Of a stretch of DNA of 64,000 nucleotides, positions 33,245-42,320 are shown in pieces (the stretch's first letter is position 1; every line of letters begins with the position of its first letter). Below the pieces are notes generated by a model. That model made no database searches. It saw only the letters and a list, made by a program, of their open reading frames with translations, and was not told where the DNA came from. Location: positions 11,139 through 75,138 of the forward strand of contig DATNPH010000196.1 in the NCBI GenBank assembly GCA_036703315.1, written 5' to 3'. This DNA is from DATNPH01 sp036703315. Lineage in GTDB: Bacteria > Cyanobacteriota > Cyanobacteriia > Cyanobacteriales > Coleofasciculaceae. Both the position numbers and the translations under genes were made by a program.

Positions 33245-34207
33245 CTACTTACGCATCAGGTTTAGTAGTTCTTTAGGAGATGCTAGCAAGTCGATCGCCA
33301 CAAAGAAAATCTTGCCTTGGGGATCTAGTAAGAACCGCCACGCAATGTTCATACCCACATTGTTACCGAACCAAGGAGTTTCTACTTTGCCTGTGACTTT
33401 AACCTGCGTGTAGCCATTTTCTATGCTCTCGGCTACGCCCCGCTCTGGCATCATCTTAAGTCCCACACATTCTTCACGCATATAGGTGAGAATAGCTTGC
33501 TTGCCGACAATCGGCTTCTGGAATGGTGGTTGCAGAGCACCGTCTTCAGCAAATAGACTCACCGCCGGCGTGAAGTCATAGGCGTTCATGTAGTCAATGT
33601 AGCTCAGTACCGTGTAATTGTTGAGGCCCTCAATCTTGGTCTGAACACGCTCAGCTAGTGCCTTTGGTGTGCTGCGGGGGGCTTCTCGTTTTGCGTAATC
33701 TTCGCTAAGATCCGGGTCGTATCCCATGTGAACTACGGTATTACGCAAAACTGTGATTTGCTGACCCGGATCGAGTTTCTTAATGGTTTCTAGCACGCCG
33801 ACAGCATCAGGACTCATTTGATAGCCAGCTGGGATGGGAGCGACTAAGCCCTGTTTCATCAACTGCCCTAACTCATACCAGAAACCCAGCTTGGTGTTGA
33901 CTCGGAAGGAGGAATAGGTACGACCGATAGGAGTATCAGCATTGCTAGCCAGATCGTACATGGCTTGCGATTGGGCAGGGCCGGGCATTTGCTTAATTTC
34001 GGCTAGTAAACCTTCCGCTAGAACCATGCTGGCTGATCCTGTGGCGGCGGGAGTAATTGAAATACCCATTTCGGTGTAGGCAAACCAGAGTAATGCTAAT
34101 TGATCCTCAATGCTGAGCTTATAGAAGGCTTCCGTGGTAGATGGAACCGTATCAGCAACTTGAGTGCTAGGGAAAATGCCTTGAGCCGACTCGATAGTAT
34201 AAGCCAT
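33245..34207 (-). CDS. orange carotenoid protein (OCP)
   Basis: Blue-light photoreceptor that binds a ketocarotenoid and quenches phycobilisome excitation. The N-terminal helical domain (1-165) has QLALLWFAYTEMG, GFWYELGQLMKQG and LVAPIPAGYQMS; the NTF2-like C-terminal domain (195-320) has GALQPPFQKPIVGK, KVTGKVETPWFG and VAIDLLASPKELL. Key residues are present: Tyr203 and Trp290 (matching Tyr201/Trp288 of Synechocystis, shifted by a 2-residue longer linker) and the Arg155-Glu246 pair (Arg155/Glu244). 320 aa is normal. The fluorescence recovery protein gene (frp), usual next to OCP1, is not adjacent; the downstream gene is CTDH. Confidence 0.97.
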   Translation of the reverse strand: MAYTIESAQGIFPSTQVADTVPSTTEAFYKLSIEDQLALLWFAYTEMGISITPAATGSASMVLAEGLLAEIKQMPGPAQSQAMYDLASNADTPIGRTYSSFRVNTKLGFWYELGQLMKQGLVAPIPAGYQMSPDAVGVLETIKKLDPGQQITVLRNTVVHMGYDPDLSEDYAKREAPRSTPKALAERVQTKIEGLNNYTVLSYIDYMNAYDFTPAVSLFAEDGALQPPFQKPIVGKQAILTYMREECVGLKMMPERGVAESIENGYTQVKVTGKVETPWFGNNVGMNIAWRFLLDPQGKIFFVAIDLLASPKELLNLMRK

Positions 34208-34391
34208 GATTTTGCAAAAAATCCTTTAGTGTTTGGCGTTTAATCAGTTCGAGGTGCGTATCTCTCTTGCTTACTCGCTTAAATTTCATATTGCAACGTC
34301 TTGTTAAAAATTGCAAATAATTATTACAAATATGAAGTGTATAAATTTGTGATTGCTAAAATTGCAAGTTTGTGATCAATGTCACTGAAGC

Positions 34392-35342
34392 GTGAATGTA
34401 CCTGTCACTAGCAGTCAGTTGAAGGAAAAAGCGCGATCGCTGGGTTTTCATGCCTGTGGAATCGCGGCTGTGGATGCCGATGCTGATGGATCAGCAGTTA
34501 GACACCTCAAGGAATGGCTAGCGCTTGGCTATCAGGCTGATATGGCATGGATGGACAATCCCAAGCGCTTTGACATCCGCGCCTGTATGCCAGAGGTGCA
34601 GTCAGTAATTTGTGTTGCCCTCAACTACTACACCCCTCACCAGCGTCCTGAAGGTCAGGAGTATGCCAAAATCGCTCGTTACGGTTGGGGGCGAGATTAC
34701 CACAAGGTAATGCATAAGAAGTTGAAGGCATTTACCCAATGGCTCTGTGAGCAAGGTGAAGGAGTTCAGGCTCGTTACTATGCTGATACGGGACCAGTGC
34801 AGGATAAAGTCTGGGCAGAGCGGGCAGGTATTGGTTGGATTGCAAAAAATGGTAATGTGATTACAAGGGAGTATGGCAGTTGGGTATTTTTAGGGGAAGT
34901 CTTGACTAACCTGGCATTAACCCCAGATGTCCCTCATACTGAACACTGTGGTAGCTGCACCCGTTGTCTGGATGCTTGTCCTACGGATGCAATAGCCAAA
35001 CCGTTTGTTGTGGATGCCAATCGGTGCATTGCTTATCACACAATAGAGAATCGAGTTGAGGAATTACCGGAATCTATTACGCCCCATTTAGAAGGATGGG
35101 TTGCTGGATGTGACATCTGTCAAGATGTTTGCCCCTGGAACCAACGCTTTGCTAAACAAACCGATGTTAAAGAATTTCAGCCCTATCCCTGGAATGTAGC
35201 TCCCACACTTACAGAATTAGCAAACATTTCGGATGATGAGTGGAATCGGCGCTTTCCGGCATCAGCATTGCGGCGGATTAAGCCAGAGATGCTACGGCGG
35301 AATGCTCGAGCCAATCTGAAGGCATCAGAGGCATCTAGCTAA
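34392..35342 (+). CDS. queG: epoxyqueuosine reductase QueG
   Basis: Cobalamin and 2x[4Fe-4S] enzyme for the last step of queuosine synthesis in tRNA. The ferredoxin-like cluster motifs are CGSCTRCLDACPTDAI and CDICQDVCPWN, with DANRCIAYHTIE between them. The active-site loop YYADTGPVQDKVWAERAGIGWIAKNG is present. The only in-frame start is GTG at 34392 (MNVPVTSSQLKEKARSLGF); the nearby ATG at 34396 is out of frame. Length 316 aa is slightly short of some homologues, consistent with the form lacking HEAT repeats. It is divergent from OCP. Confidence 0.95.
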   Translation: MNVPVTSSQLKEKARSLGFHACGIAAVDADADGSAVRHLKEWLALGYQADMAWMDNPKRFDIRACMPEVQSVICVALNYYTPHQRPEGQEYAKIARYGWGRDYHKVMHKKLKAFTQWLCEQGEGVQARYYADTGPVQDKVWAERAGIGWIAKNGNVITREYGSWVFLGEVLTNLALTPDVPHTEHCGSCTRCLDACPTDAIAKPFVVDANRCIAYHTIENRVEELPESITPHLEGWVAGCDICQDVCPWNQRFAKQTDVKEFQPYPWNVAPTLTELANISDDEWNRRFPASALRRIKPEMLRRNARANLKASEASS

Positions 35343-35369
35343 TTATTGTTAACAATCCGAGCTTGCCTA

Positions 35370-36020
35370 ATGAGTGTAAAAGTAATTGTTTTTGATTTTG
35401 ATGGCACGCTTGCTGATACGTTCGATGCCATTGTCAAGATTAGTAATGGTTTAGCTAGAGAATTTGGATATAAGCCAGCTGATCCGGAAAAACTTGCTCA
35501 AATTAGGAATTTGACTTCTAGAGAGATTATTAAACAATCAGGTATTTCCATTTTTAAGATCCCTTTTCTTTTGAAAAAGCTTAAGGAGAATTTACATAAT
35601 GATATCCAAAACTTAAGTCCAATACCTGGAATTAAAGAATTACTTACTCAATTAAAGATTGAAGGGCATATCTTGGGGATTTTAACATCTAATTCAGAAG
35701 AAAATGTTAGATTATTTCTAAAGAACCAGGAAATGCAAGATTTTTTTAGTTTTATCTACGCAGAACCTACTTTGTTTAGTAAGCATAAAATACTTCGCAA
35801 GTTTATAATACAAAATCAATTGGATCCTGAAGAAGTGATTTATGTAGGAGATGAAACTAGGGATATTGAGGCTTCAAAAAAAATACCTGTTAAGGTCATT
35901 GCTGTAACCTGGGGGTTCAATTCAGGAGAAGCCTTAGCTAAACAGAACCCAGATTTTTTGGTTCACAAACCTAGTGAATTACTTGATGTAATGGGAAGCT
36001 TACAAAAAATAGTTTTTTAA
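35370..36020 (+). CDS. HAD-IA family phosphatase (phosphoglycolate phosphatase-like)
   Basis: Haloacid-dehalogenase superfamily hydrolase. Motif I is VFDFDGTLADT (nucleophile Asp), motif II is ILTSNSEENV, motif III Lys is in FSKHKILRKF and motif IV is VGDETRDIEASK. The cap insert lies after motif I, as in the Gph subgroup. The frame opens at a TTG at 35346, but ATG at 35370 starts MSVKVIVFDFDGT. The gene is visibly more AT-rich than its neighbours and may have a different history. Substrate unknown; phosphoglycolate is only the nearest guess. It lies 27 bases after queG, probably cotranscribed. Confidence 0.88.
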   Translation: MSVKVIVFDFDGTLADTFDAIVKISNGLAREFGYKPADPEKLAQIRNLTSREIIKQSGISIFKIPFLLKKLKENLHNDIQNLSPIPGIKELLTQLKIEGHILGILTSNSEENVRLFLKNQEMQDFFSFIYAEPTLFSKHKILRKFIIQNQLDPEEVIYVGDETRDIEASKKIPVKVIAVTWGFNSGEALAKQNPDFLVHKPSELLDVMGSLQKIVF

Positions 36021-36026
36021 TACATC

Positions 36027-36060
36027 GGTAATGGGTAATGGGTAATGGGTAATGGGTAAA
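36027..36060. repeat. heptad tandem repeat (TAATGGG x4)
   Basis: TAATGGG occurs four times in a row just after the HAD gene. It is of the short tandemly repeated repetitive type common in filamentous cyanobacteria and prone to copy-number change. Confidence 0.9.
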
Positions 36061-36100
36061 AGACTATTGGCAACTGACAGATAACAAGAAGTATTCCAAG

Positions 36101-36137
36101 AAAAACTCTGTCCCAACAAAAGCTGAAACAGAGTTTT
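36101..36137. terminator. bidirectional terminator hairpin
   Basis: AAAACTCTGT (ending 36111) and ACAGAGTTTT (36128-36137) form a stem flanked by A- and T-runs, located between the convergent HAD gene and the 136-aa gene. It can terminate both. Confidence 0.75.
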
Positions 36138-36172
36138 CGCGGTTAATAATGGGAGTTCCAGTAGAAAAAGAC

Positions 36173-36583
36173 TCAGAGCTTAGAATTAGGGCGAGGAGCT
36201 GTCAAGGCATCCCAGGCAGCTTTGGCAGCATCAGCAAGGCGATCGCCAAAAGAAGCCACTTCTTGAACAATCGACTCCCAATTCTTCTCAGCATCCCTCT
36301 GGAGCAGTACAAACGAGTGTTCAATCCGATCCTTATCGAATAGCTTATCGTGTTCAATGGCTTCCCGTACTTGCCGCACAGCTGTCAGATAGGTGTCGCG
36401 AGTTAGCTCACCAGCACTTTTTGCCTCTGACTGCGCCCGTCTTTTTATCGCTTCAATCAGCTCCAAAGTTTCCTTTTGCACATCCTCAGATGCGTCGGGC
36501 ATCTCTTTCTTGACGAGAGCTTGCATTTCTGGGTCATATTCGGTCAGAGCACGCTCTTTGGGAATAGGGGATTCAGAAGTCAT
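36173..36583 (-). CDS. conserved hypothetical protein (136 aa)
   Basis: Function unknown. Acidic and mainly helical: MTSESPIPKERALTEYDPEM, then VKKEMPDASEDVQKETLELI, TYLTAVRQVREAIEH and a C-terminal amphipathic helix ASFGDRLADAAKAAWDALTA. No signal peptide; the long charged helices suggest a coiled-coil protein. A plausible TCAAGGAGAAAT ribosome site lies upstream of the ATG at 36583. Similar short proteins occur in cyanobacteria without function. Confidence 0.8.
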   Translation of the reverse strand: MTSESPIPKERALTEYDPEMQALVKKEMPDASEDVQKETLELIEAIKRRAQSEAKSAGELTRDTYLTAVRQVREAIEHDKLFDKDRIEHSFVLLQRDAEKNWESIVQEVASFGDRLADAAKAAWDALTAPRPNSKL

Positions 36584-36715
36584 ACTGATTTCTCCTTGAG
36601 TACTATTAATTGGTATGAACTAAAAAAAAACTTTAGCCAAGGGTATACATTTAAAATACTCAAGCGGCTAGAGTATTTCCAACCTACTCAGGTTATAAGA
36701 ATCAGGCTTTTGGAG

Positions 36716-36847
36716 TTATTGCTCCAGCTTCAGTAGAGCCTTAATCCACGCTGTAGAGGGATGAGTTGACAATTCGTTTAGTTGGCTCACTTGACCGGGT
36801 GATATCGTTTGCATTAACAAGGACAAAGCTTGTGACTGGCTGTTCAT
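36716..36847 (-). CDS. possible small protein (43 aa)
   Basis: Short reverse-strand frame, MNSQSQALSLLMQT to WIKALLKLEQ, divergent from crcB by 13 bases. It reads like a structured peptide (TISPGQVSQLNELSTHPSTA), but no family is recognised and no strong ribosome site is seen. Confidence 0.3.
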   Translation of the reverse strand: MNSQSQALSLLMQTISPGQVSQLNELSTHPSTAWIKALLKLEQ

Positions 36848-36860
36848 TGGTCTGTTATTG

Positions 36861-37259
36861 ATGCTGCAAGACCCTACCATTCGCCATCCGATCGCGATCA
36901 GCTTAGGTGCGATCGCCGGCGCTTTAAGTCGATACTATCTCACGCTTTGGTTCCAACAACGTTTCGGCATCGCTTTTCCTGTGGGCACCTTTTTCATTAA
37001 CCTGACTGGCTGCTTTGTTATGGGATTGTTCGTCACTCTTACATTAGAAGGCGTGGTGATGATTCCCCAAGACGTGCGGTTAATGGTTACTACTGGATTT
37101 TTAGGAGCTTACACAACTTTCTCGACTTACGGGTTAGAGAGCCTTACCTTACTGCGCGATCGCAACTTTCCTGGTTTCAGTTTTTATTGGGTAGGCAGTG
37201 CAATACTCGGACTTATTAGTGTTCAGCTAGGCGTCATCCTCGCCCGCGTAGGAAAGTAG
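36861..37259 (+). CDS. crcB: fluoride ion channel CrcB/FluC
   Basis: Small four-helix membrane channel exporting fluoride as a dual-topology dimer. Motifs: LGAIAGALSRYYLT, FPVGTFFINLTGCFVMG (polar-track Asn) and TTGFLGAYTTFSTYGLE (Phe-box and central sodium-site sequence). The ATG at 36861 follows an in-frame TTG at 36858. 132 aa is normal. No fluoride riboswitch consensus was recognised upstream. A single crcB gene means the functional form would be a homodimer. Confidence 0.93.
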   Translation: MLQDPTIRHPIAISLGAIAGALSRYYLTLWFQQRFGIAFPVGTFFINLTGCFVMGLFVTLTLEGVVMIPQDVRLMVTTGFLGAYTTFSTYGLESLTLLRDRNFPGFSFYWVGSAILGLISVQLGVILARVGK

Positions 37260-37472
37260 ACTAACGCTTAAGCTGTTGCGTCTACAAGTTGTATTCTGGG
37301 AATTTATCAAATATCTGCCACCATTGCGTTATTTTTCTTAGCTAAAAAACAACTCCAATAACCTGGCATGAGCCAAGTGGGCGTATCTCGACATCAGGTC
37401 AGAATCTTTGGTTCCCAAGCTCTGACAACGTACACTAAATGCAAGCCACAAACCTATTGACTGGAGTTTACC

Positions 37473-38867
37473 TTGACTGAGAATCCGATCACCCTCCAGA
37501 CTCTATCACGTAGTGAACTGCGGCAGCAGATTCGTACTCAGCTGCAAATGCTGCTGGAGCAAGAGAATCTCCAGGAAGCTAAGCAGTTGTTGAAACCAGT
37601 ACAGTCGGTGGACATTGCGGAAGCGATTGAAGGGTTACCCGAAGCGATGCAAGCGATCGCATTTCGCTTACTTTCCAAAGCTGAAGCGATCGAGGTCTAT
37701 GAATATCTAGACTCTGCTGTCCAGCAATCTCTGATTGAGAAGTTCAAGGGTCAGGAAGTTCTCGACATTGTTGACAAGATGTCGCCAGATGACCGAGCAC
37801 ACCTATTTGATGAATTACCAGCAACAGTCGTTCGGCGTCTAGTCGAACAACTCACCCCTGGAGAACGGGAGTCTACGGCTTTATTGTTGGGTTACGAACC
37901 GGATAAAGCCGGGCGGATTATGACGCCCGAATACATCTCCCTAACTGAAACCTTAACCATTGACAAAACTTTGCAGCGAATTCGCAGTTTAGCTAGGGTT
38001 ACCGAAACGATTTATTACCTTTATGTTACTGATGCAGGGCGATGCCTAAGTGGGATTGTTTCATTACGTGATTTGGTAACTGCCCAACCTCAGCAAACCT
38101 TGGGTGAAATTATGACTCGCGATGTGGTTTATGTTTATACGGATAGTGACCAGAAGGAAGTAGCACGGCTGATCCAGCGCTATGACTTTGTAGCCGTACC
38201 AGTAGTTGACCGAGATCAGCGTCTAGTCGGGATTGTCACAGTTGATGATGTAATCGACATTTTGGAGCAGGAAACAACCAAGGATATCTATGCCTTAGGC
38301 GGCGGTGTTGAGTCGGGAGGTGACAATTATTTTCAAACAAGTTTACTAACGGTTGCCCGTAAACGGGTTGTTTGGTTGTTCGTCTTACTGCTTACTAACA
38401 CAGTTACTGGCACAATTATTCGATCGCAAGAGGCAATCTTGCAGCAAGTGGTGATACTAGCCGCATTTATCCCTCTACTGACTGGCACTGGGGGTAATGT
38501 GGGTGCTCAGTCCTCAACAGTAGTGATTCGCGGCTTGAACACTGATGAAATTCAAGCGTTGGGGGCACCGAAAGTAATCGTTCGAGAGCTGATAGCAGGG
38601 CTACTACTAGGGCTAATTTTAGGCACAGTAACGACATTATGGGCTTATTGGCTTCAGGGAAATTTTTATGTGTCGCTGGCGGTGGGGAGTAGTCTGATCG
38701 CGATCTCCATCCTTGCTTCACTGGCTGGTTCAGCACTACCCTTTCTTTTCCGCTCACTTGGCTTGGACCCTGCCCTAATGTCCGCACCCTTTATCACCAC
38801 AGCCGTTGATGTCTTAGGTGTCCTCATTTATTTCAACATTGCCAAGCTGGTTTTAAAGCTTCAGTGA
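37473..38867 (+). CDS. mgtE: magnesium transporter MgtE
   Basis: Mg2+ channel/transporter. The N-terminal cytoplasmic superhelical domain (about 30-135: DIAEAIEGLPEAMQAIAFRLL, DDRAHLFDELPATVVRRLVEQL) is followed by two CBS domains (about 145-265; MTPEYISLTETLTIDKTLQRIR, MTRDVVYVYTDSDQKEVARL) and five transmembrane helices (about 290-464) with the pore sequence PLLTGTGGNVGAQSSTVVIRGL. Start is TTG 37473 with GGAG eight bases upstream; no ATG fits. Mg2+ binding between N and CBS domains gates the pore in this family. Confidence 0.95.
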   Translation: MTENPITLQTLSRSELRQQIRTQLQMLLEQENLQEAKQLLKPVQSVDIAEAIEGLPEAMQAIAFRLLSKAEAIEVYEYLDSAVQQSLIEKFKGQEVLDIVDKMSPDDRAHLFDELPATVVRRLVEQLTPGERESTALLLGYEPDKAGRIMTPEYISLTETLTIDKTLQRIRSLARVTETIYYLYVTDAGRCLSGIVSLRDLVTAQPQQTLGEIMTRDVVYVYTDSDQKEVARLIQRYDFVAVPVVDRDQRLVGIVTVDDVIDILEQETTKDIYALGGGVESGGDNYFQTSLLTVARKRVVWLFVLLLTNTVTGTIIRSQEAILQQVVILAAFIPLLTGTGGNVGAQSSTVVIRGLNTDEIQALGAPKVIVRELIAGLLLGLILGTVTTLWAYWLQGNFYVSLAVGSSLIAISILASLAGSALPFLFRSLGLDPALMSAPFITTAVDVLGVLIYFNIAKLVLKLQ

Positions 38868-39202
38868 CCACTGGCAATTACACGGTGCTACCGCCTTACA
38901 ATCAGGTTTTATAGATTCCCTACTATCTTTCTAAATGGGGAGCCAACTAACAGTAACTGTAATCTCATATACATATTCAGCTATATATTCATTTCCAAAA
39001 CTGTACTTTAAACACAGATTTATCTCCAACTGAATGATTTAGCCTTCAGTTAAGTTGGATTGTGCTGATTGACACAATCTAACTTAACGTTATGCTCAAC
39101 CTGCGGTGGATGCCGTCTGAAAGATAAAAGGATTATTTTCTTCTGAAACATGTACCTTCGTGTGTTCGGAATTATTAAATTTTATGAGTCAAATTTAATT
39201 CA
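38868..39202. other. intergenic region upstream of the polysaccharide cluster
   Basis: No gene. It contains a strong inverted repeat (arms TTAAGTTGGATTGTG 39050-39064 and CACAATCTAACTTAA 39073-39087, one G-T pair) without a T-run, and a segment AACACAGATTTATCTCCAAC (39011-39030) that recurs with one change at 45762-45781. Confidence 0.7.
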
Positions 39203-41476
39203 ATGAGTATTGCTAAAGTAGCCACTGTTATTGTTACTTGGAATAAGTTATATGATGTTTGTTCACTACTTAAAGATATCGATCAGCTAGACCTACAGGA
39301 TATACAGCTTGATATTTACATTGTAGATAATGCTTCAACCGATGGTACACAAGCTTACATAGAGCAATACTATGCTCCTAAAGTCAAAGTTTTTCAAACA
39401 GGCAATAATTTAGGCGGGTCTGGAGGTTTTTCCTACGGATTGCAGATTGTTAGCGAATTAGACTATGATTACCTCTGGCTACTCGATAATGATGTTCGCC
39501 TAGATTCTCTAGCTCTATGTCCGTTAGTTGAAACTTTGCAAACCTATTCTGAAATAGGTTTAGTGGGTTCTCAAATTCGTAAACTACATGATCCCGATAC
39601 TATTCAAGAAATAGGCAGCTTTATCAACAGTGCTAAAGCACATCTGAAAACTAACTTTGGAAATTGCCGTGTCACTTCAATTGAGGAAATTCTAAACGGC
39701 AAGCCTTATATTACTGTGGATGCTTGTGCGGCTGCATCCCTATTAGTGCGCCGTGAAGTTGTCCAACAGATTGGAGTATTTGAAAATTACTTTTTACACT
39801 TTGATGATGTAGAGTGGTGCTTGCGAGCCAGGCAATATTATTGGGTAGTTGCCTCTAATCCAGCATCAATTGTTTGGCATAGCTCGCCAGATTTCAAGTG
39901 CCGACCGTGGATTAGTTATTACGACGAACGAAATATATGTTACTGCTGGCAAAAACATCACCCATCTCTTGTCTTGAAAAGAGTTGTTGTGAGTCTGCCA
40001 CGTCTAATTTATTATGCAGCTACAGGGAGGTACTTTTTGGCTGAAGTTGCGATTGAAGGCTTTCAAGACTTTATTAAAGGGATTCGTGGCAAAATGCCAG
40101 GAATGCTGTCTTATACCGAATATCGTTTAGAAGAAATTATTAATACTCCATTAAGGATAGTCGCGCAATCTAGTATCTATCAAGATACTTCACAAAGTTG
40201 TATTTTAAAAAAAATGGAGGTTGATAAAAAAATTACCATTTGGCTTCCACCTGAGAATTCAGTATCTCGTGTTTTGCTCTGGCTGGTAGCTTGTTTTTGG
40301 AAGCCAGTTGACATTGCACTAGTTACTTGCAGTTATCCCGATCTCTACACTTTAAACCTGGCAAGACGTGTCTACTTTTTTACAGGGAGTGGTTATGTGC
40401 CTACCTCTGTCAATCCTGTAGTTTTGATGGAAGACGTTACCAAGACTATAAACCAGCTCTGGCAGGTTTATAGGCAAATTAGCAAGCTAAACTTATCAGA
40501 ATTCAGATTAACTAAATTATTTCCGTTGGTATCTATCATTATCTGTACAGCTAACCGACGCTCATGTCTAGAAAAAGCCCTCCAGTCTTTAGAACTCATC
40601 AGCTACCAGAACTTTGAGGTAATTATTATTGATGCGTCATCAACTACAGAGACAATTGAAATGATTGATACTTTGTCAAGCAAGATAAGATATCAATCAA
40701 AATTTTTGAAAGTTGAACCTGAAAATATCAGTTTCTCCAGAAATCAGGGAATTAAGATGGCATCAGGCTCAATTATTGCTTTTTTTGATGATGACGCTAT
40801 TCCACCATCTGATTGGATAGAGCAACTAGTATTTACTTATTCGCTTCATGGCGAAAAATGTGCTGCGGTTGGAGGCCCAGTTCGAGACTTGACTCGTCCG
40901 GGTAATCCCTTGCAGTTTCGCCGTGGTATTACCAATGTTCTCAGTGAAACGATTGCTATTCGTTCTTCTGACTCTCCCAATTACAACCAACCAAAAGGCT
41001 TTTGGTACAACGGTCTTATGGGAACGAATTCATCTTACCGAAAAGAGCTGCTGGAGAAAATCAACGGCTATGATGAGTTTTTTGATTACTTTCTAGATGA
41101 AACGGATGTCTGTTTGCGTCTGATCCAGGCTGGCTATGATATTCACTACGCTGATGTTGTTGTAGATCACTATCCTCAACCCAGTCATAATCGCATCGAT
41201 CAAAAGCATCTTACTTGCTGGTATTCATTAGCTAAAAACACAACCTATTTTGCTTTAAAACACGGATTTAGAAAGATTCCTTTTCCCATTTTTATTATAC
41301 GCTTAACTTTACTCTTAATCTATCGCTGCTTACTGAGAATTATTCGTCTCAAATTCACTCATAATGTTCCTAATTCAATTTTATTAAAGTATATCAAACA
41401 GTCTATTGAAGGAATTCATGTCGGCTGGATAGCTGGACTAAATTTTCACAAATTCAGATTCAGCAGAGAGGCTTGA
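39203..41476 (+). CDS. bifunctional glycosyltransferase with two GT2 domains
   Basis: 757-aa protein likely building a surface polysaccharide on the cytoplasmic side. The N-terminal GT-A domain (1-290) has VIVTWN, YIVDNASTDGT, GNNLGGSGGFSYG and the metal motif LLDNDVRL (Asp95/Asp97), the style of rhamnosyl- or galactofuranosyltransferases. The C-terminal domain (about 440-700) has SIIICTANRR, IIIDASSTTET, the SFSRNQGIK motif and DDD at 529-531, followed by FLDETDVCLRL. Two fused GT2 domains often add alternating sugars. It opens a same-strand run of polysaccharide genes. A decayed copy of its 3' end lies at 45.9 kb. Confidence 0.9.
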   Translation: MSIAKVATVIVTWNKLYDVCSLLKDIDQLDLQDIQLDIYIVDNASTDGTQAYIEQYYAPKVKVFQTGNNLGGSGGFSYGLQIVSELDYDYLWLLDNDVRLDSLALCPLVETLQTYSEIGLVGSQIRKLHDPDTIQEIGSFINSAKAHLKTNFGNCRVTSIEEILNGKPYITVDACAAASLLVRREVVQQIGVFENYFLHFDDVEWCLRARQYYWVVASNPASIVWHSSPDFKCRPWISYYDERNICYCWQKHHPSLVLKRVVVSLPRLIYYAATGRYFLAEVAIEGFQDFIKGIRGKMPGMLSYTEYRLEEIINTPLRIVAQSSIYQDTSQSCILKKMEVDKKITIWLPPENSVSRVLLWLVACFWKPVDIALVTCSYPDLYTLNLARRVYFFTGSGYVPTSVNPVVLMEDVTKTINQLWQVYRQISKLNLSEFRLTKLFPLVSIIICTANRRSCLEKALQSLELISYQNFEVIIIDASSTTETIEMIDTLSSKIRYQSKFLKVEPENISFSRNQGIKMASGSIIAFFDDDAIPPSDWIEQLVFTYSLHGEKCAAVGGPVRDLTRPGNPLQFRRGITNVLSETIAIRSSDSPNYNQPKGFWYNGLMGTNSSYRKELLEKINGYDEFFDYFLDETDVCLRLIQAGYDIHYADVVVDHYPQPSHNRIDQKHLTCWYSLAKNTTYFALKHGFRKIPFPIFIIRLTLLLIYRCLLRIIRLKFTHNVPNSILLKYIKQSIEGIHVGWIAGLNFHKFRFSREA

Positions 41477-41542
41477 TAGCTTCCCAGAGCGTTCAAGCAT
41501 GATAGTATCAGCGGGTATCGGTGTGGGTCAAAGGAGTGAGTT

Positions 41543-42292
41543 ATGTATGCCATATCAGTCACACTTCATTTACAGGAAATTAAATTGGGAATTGTTTGCC
41601 CAATGGCGAACGAACGTGATTGTGTAGAACAGTTTGTAAAGGAAGTGCTAGAGCAATGTAGAAGTTTTAAATCAGTCATTTTTTTTGCCATTCTCGATAA
41701 CGCCAGTACTGATGGTACTGTAGAGTACTTAGCTGAGCTAGAGAAGAAAGAGCCTCGACTTAGTATGATTTGGGCTCCAGAAAATCGATGCGTGGTTGAT
41801 GCCTACCTTAGAGGATATAAAGAAGCGCTATACGCTGAATGTGATTGGATACTGGAGATTGATGCTGGTTTCAGCCACCAACCGTCGGATATCCCAAAAT
41901 TCTTTAATAAGATGTCTGAAGGTTTTGATTGTGTATTTGGAAGTAGGTTTTGTAAATCCGGGAAGATTACCAAAAGTTCGTCTGCACGCTATCTCATCAG
42001 TCTTTTAGGGGGTTGGTTAACAAACCTCCTCCTTGGCACTAGGCTGAGTGACATGACTAGTGGGTTTGAGTTATTTACGCGCCAAGCACTCAAACATATT
42101 TTATGTAAGGGAATTCGTTCACGGGGGCACTTTTTTCAAACTGAGATTAAGGTACACTGCCGAAATCTTGAAATTGCCGAAGTTCCTATCCACTATAAAT
42201 CAGCTAGCCCAAGTGTCAGTCTTCCGATCATTTTGGAGGCGCTTAGAAATTTAAGCCGATTATTCGCACAACGTATTCTAAGAACTCTATGA
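41543..42292 (+). CDS. GT2 glycosyltransferase, dolichyl-phosphate mannose synthase-like
   Basis: 249-aa GT-A enzyme with PMANERDCVEQFV, ILDNASTDGTVEYLA, the metal motif in WILEIDAGFSHQPSDIP and DCVFGSRFC followed by LSDMTSGFELFTRQAL. These are DPM1/polyprenyl-phosphate sugar transferase signatures. It lacks C-terminal membrane helices, so it would work as a soluble or peripheral enzyme making a polyprenyl-linked sugar. A short N-terminal stretch (MYAISVTLHLQEIK) precedes the first strand; an alternative start is not obvious. It is between two other cluster genes. Confidence 0.88.
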   Translation: MYAISVTLHLQEIKLGIVCPMANERDCVEQFVKEVLEQCRSFKSVIFFAILDNASTDGTVEYLAELEKKEPRLSMIWAPENRCVVDAYLRGYKEALYAECDWILEIDAGFSHQPSDIPKFFNKMSEGFDCVFGSRFCKSGKITKSSSARYLISLLGGWLTNLLLGTRLSDMTSGFELFTRQALKHILCKGIRSRGHFFQTEIKVHCRNLEIAEVPIHYKSASPSVSLPIILEALRNLSRLFAQRILRTL

Positions 42293-42320
42293 GTTGGTTG
42301 AGCAAATTTTGTGAGGAGTT

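Noticed and set aside
36600..36860. Fluoride riboswitch before crcB
   Set aside because: No recognisable crcB-motif consensus in the leader, and a possible small reverse-strand gene occupies the space.
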